Source: Acidiferrobacter sp. (GTDB taxonomy: Bacteria; Pseudomonadota; Gammaproteobacteria; Acidiferrobacterales; Acidiferrobacteraceae). Taken from it: a DNA stretch of 6,033 nt. Shown here piece after piece: positions 5,563 through 6,033 of this stretch. Position 1 is the first letter of the stretch. Each line of letters begins with the position of its first letter. The notes under the pieces are model-generated. The model had not been told where the DNA came from. It made no database searches and was given only the letters and a program-made list of their open reading frames with translations. The DNA lies in contig DAHWGZ010000106.1 in the NCBI GenBank assembly GCA_027335965.1, positions 1-6,033 on the forward strand. The letters are read 5' to 3'. The translations under genes and the position numbers were made by a program.

Positions 5563-6033
5563 ATGATTACGGGATTACTGTTGGCATCTGGCCGTAGCCG
5601 GCGCTCCGGATCACCCCGGCCCGTCGAACCCATGGATGGCGTGCCGCTTGCGGTGCGTAGCGCGCGCGCCTTGCGCGCGGCGGTGGATCGGGCAGTGGCG
5701 GTCATCAGGCCAGACGATCTTCCGCTCGCGGCCCAACTTCGCGAGGCCGGATTCGAGACCATCTGCTGTCCGGACACACACGGCGGCCAAGGGGCGTCGC
5801 TCGCCTTCGGCATACGCATGGCCGCCGGTTCGAACGGTTGGCTGGTGGCGTCGGCAGACATGCCCCACATAAAACCCGAGACCGCCCAGGCGGTGGCCGC
5901 CCAACTGCGTCTCGGGGCGATCGTCGCCGCCCCCTATTTCCGCGGGCATCGTGGCCATCCCGTGGGCTTTGCGAGGGCGCTCGGGCCGCAGCTCGGCGCC
6001 ATCACGGGGGATGCCGGCGCGCTCGCGCTCATC
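5563..6033 (+). CDS. mocA: Mo-cofactor cytidylyltransferase, MocA-like (partial, 3' end missing)
   Basis: The frame is open from ATG 5563 to the right edge (157 codons, no stop), so the C-terminus is outside the window. MocA-type enzymes join CMP to Mo-molybdopterin to make the cytosine-dinucleotide cofactor used by xanthine-oxidase-family enzymes. Family marks are the N-terminal nucleotide-binding loop ITGLLLASGRSRRSG (2-16), MDGVPL (24-29), a GGQGASLAFGI segment (74-84), the metal-binding ADMPHI (98-103) and RGHRGHPVGF (127-136), ending in TGDAGALALI. The loop departs from the usual LAAGxSxRMGxxK: Ser replaces the second Ala, and the conserved Lys position is Arg (SGSPR). The location just downstream of a Mo-hydroxylase operon favours MocA over the GTP-using MobA. 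It is separated from that operon by 347 bp and has its own strong ribosome-binding site, so it may be transcribed separately. Confidence 0.85.
   Translation, partial: MITGLLLASGRSRRSGSPRPVEPMDGVPLAVRSARALRAAVDRAVAVIRPDDLPLAAQLREAGFETICCPDTHGGQGASLAFGIRMAAGSNGWLVASADMPHIKPETAQAVAAQLRLGAIVAAPYFRGHRGHPVGFARALGPQLGAITGDAGALALI

Noticed and set aside
5234..5566. Plus-strand open frame of 110 codons whose stop overlaps the mocA-like start (ATGA)
   Set aside because: The overlap is tempting, but the peptide is Pro/Arg/Gly-rich without motifs. It starts inside a hairpin and has no ribosome-binding site.
1..6033. CRISPR arrays, tRNA or rRNA genes
   Set aside because: No regularly spaced direct repeats and no tRNA- or rRNA-like sequence were seen on either strand.

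Overview
This is a GC-rich bacterial window with dense gene packing and frequent GCGC/CGCG runs. The protein families and codon bias suggest a high-GC proteobacterium, perhaps a gammaproteobacterium, but nothing here fixes the taxon (no rRNA or tRNA). Five genes are supported with confidence: a diiron ferritin-like protein, MsrA, MsrB, and the two subunits of a molybdenum hydroxylase. A sixth, a MocA-type Mo-cofactor cytidylyltransferase, runs off the right edge. The tail of an unidentified gene enters from the left.

Left part (1-1173). The last 29 codons of a plus-strand gene converge on a minus-strand diiron protein that has a complete E / ExxH / E / ExxH ligand set spaced as in soluble acyl-ACP desaturases. 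A strong GC hairpin covers its stop codon. The diiron gene is divergent from msrAB across 211 bp, which contain the best promoter-like sequence in the window.

Middle (1174-2637). msrA and msrB lie 24 bp apart and form a methionine-sulfoxide repair operon. MsrB lacks the resolving cysteine of the E. coli/Neisseria type and carries cysteines at two other positions. Six bases after the msrB stop begins a near-canonical IS200/IS605 (IS1341/TnpB type) right-end motif on the minus strand. Hairpins precede it, but no intact tnpB is present. It looks like the stump of a lost RNA-guided transposon, possibly with part of its omega-RNA region.

Right part (2638-6033). A two-subunit molybdenum hydroxylase follows: a [2Fe-2S]2 small subunit and a Tat-signal-bearing Mo-cofactor large subunit, overlapping by 17 bp. 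It is of the isoquinoline 1-oxidoreductase/nicotinate dehydrogenase type, with no FAD subunit. After a 347-bp gap rich in inverted repeats comes the mocA-like gene, preceded by a full-length Shine-Dalgarno sequence. MocA makes the cytosine-dinucleotide form of the cofactor used by xanthine-oxidase-family enzymes, so this block reads as an enzyme plus its cofactor-maturation gene. The enzyme is probably exported, and its substrate cannot be read from the sequence.

No wholly new system is evident. The points most worth a second look are the TnpB-element stump next to msrB, the cysteine rearrangement in MsrB, the altered nucleotide-binding loop of the MocA-like protein, and the structured gap before it.
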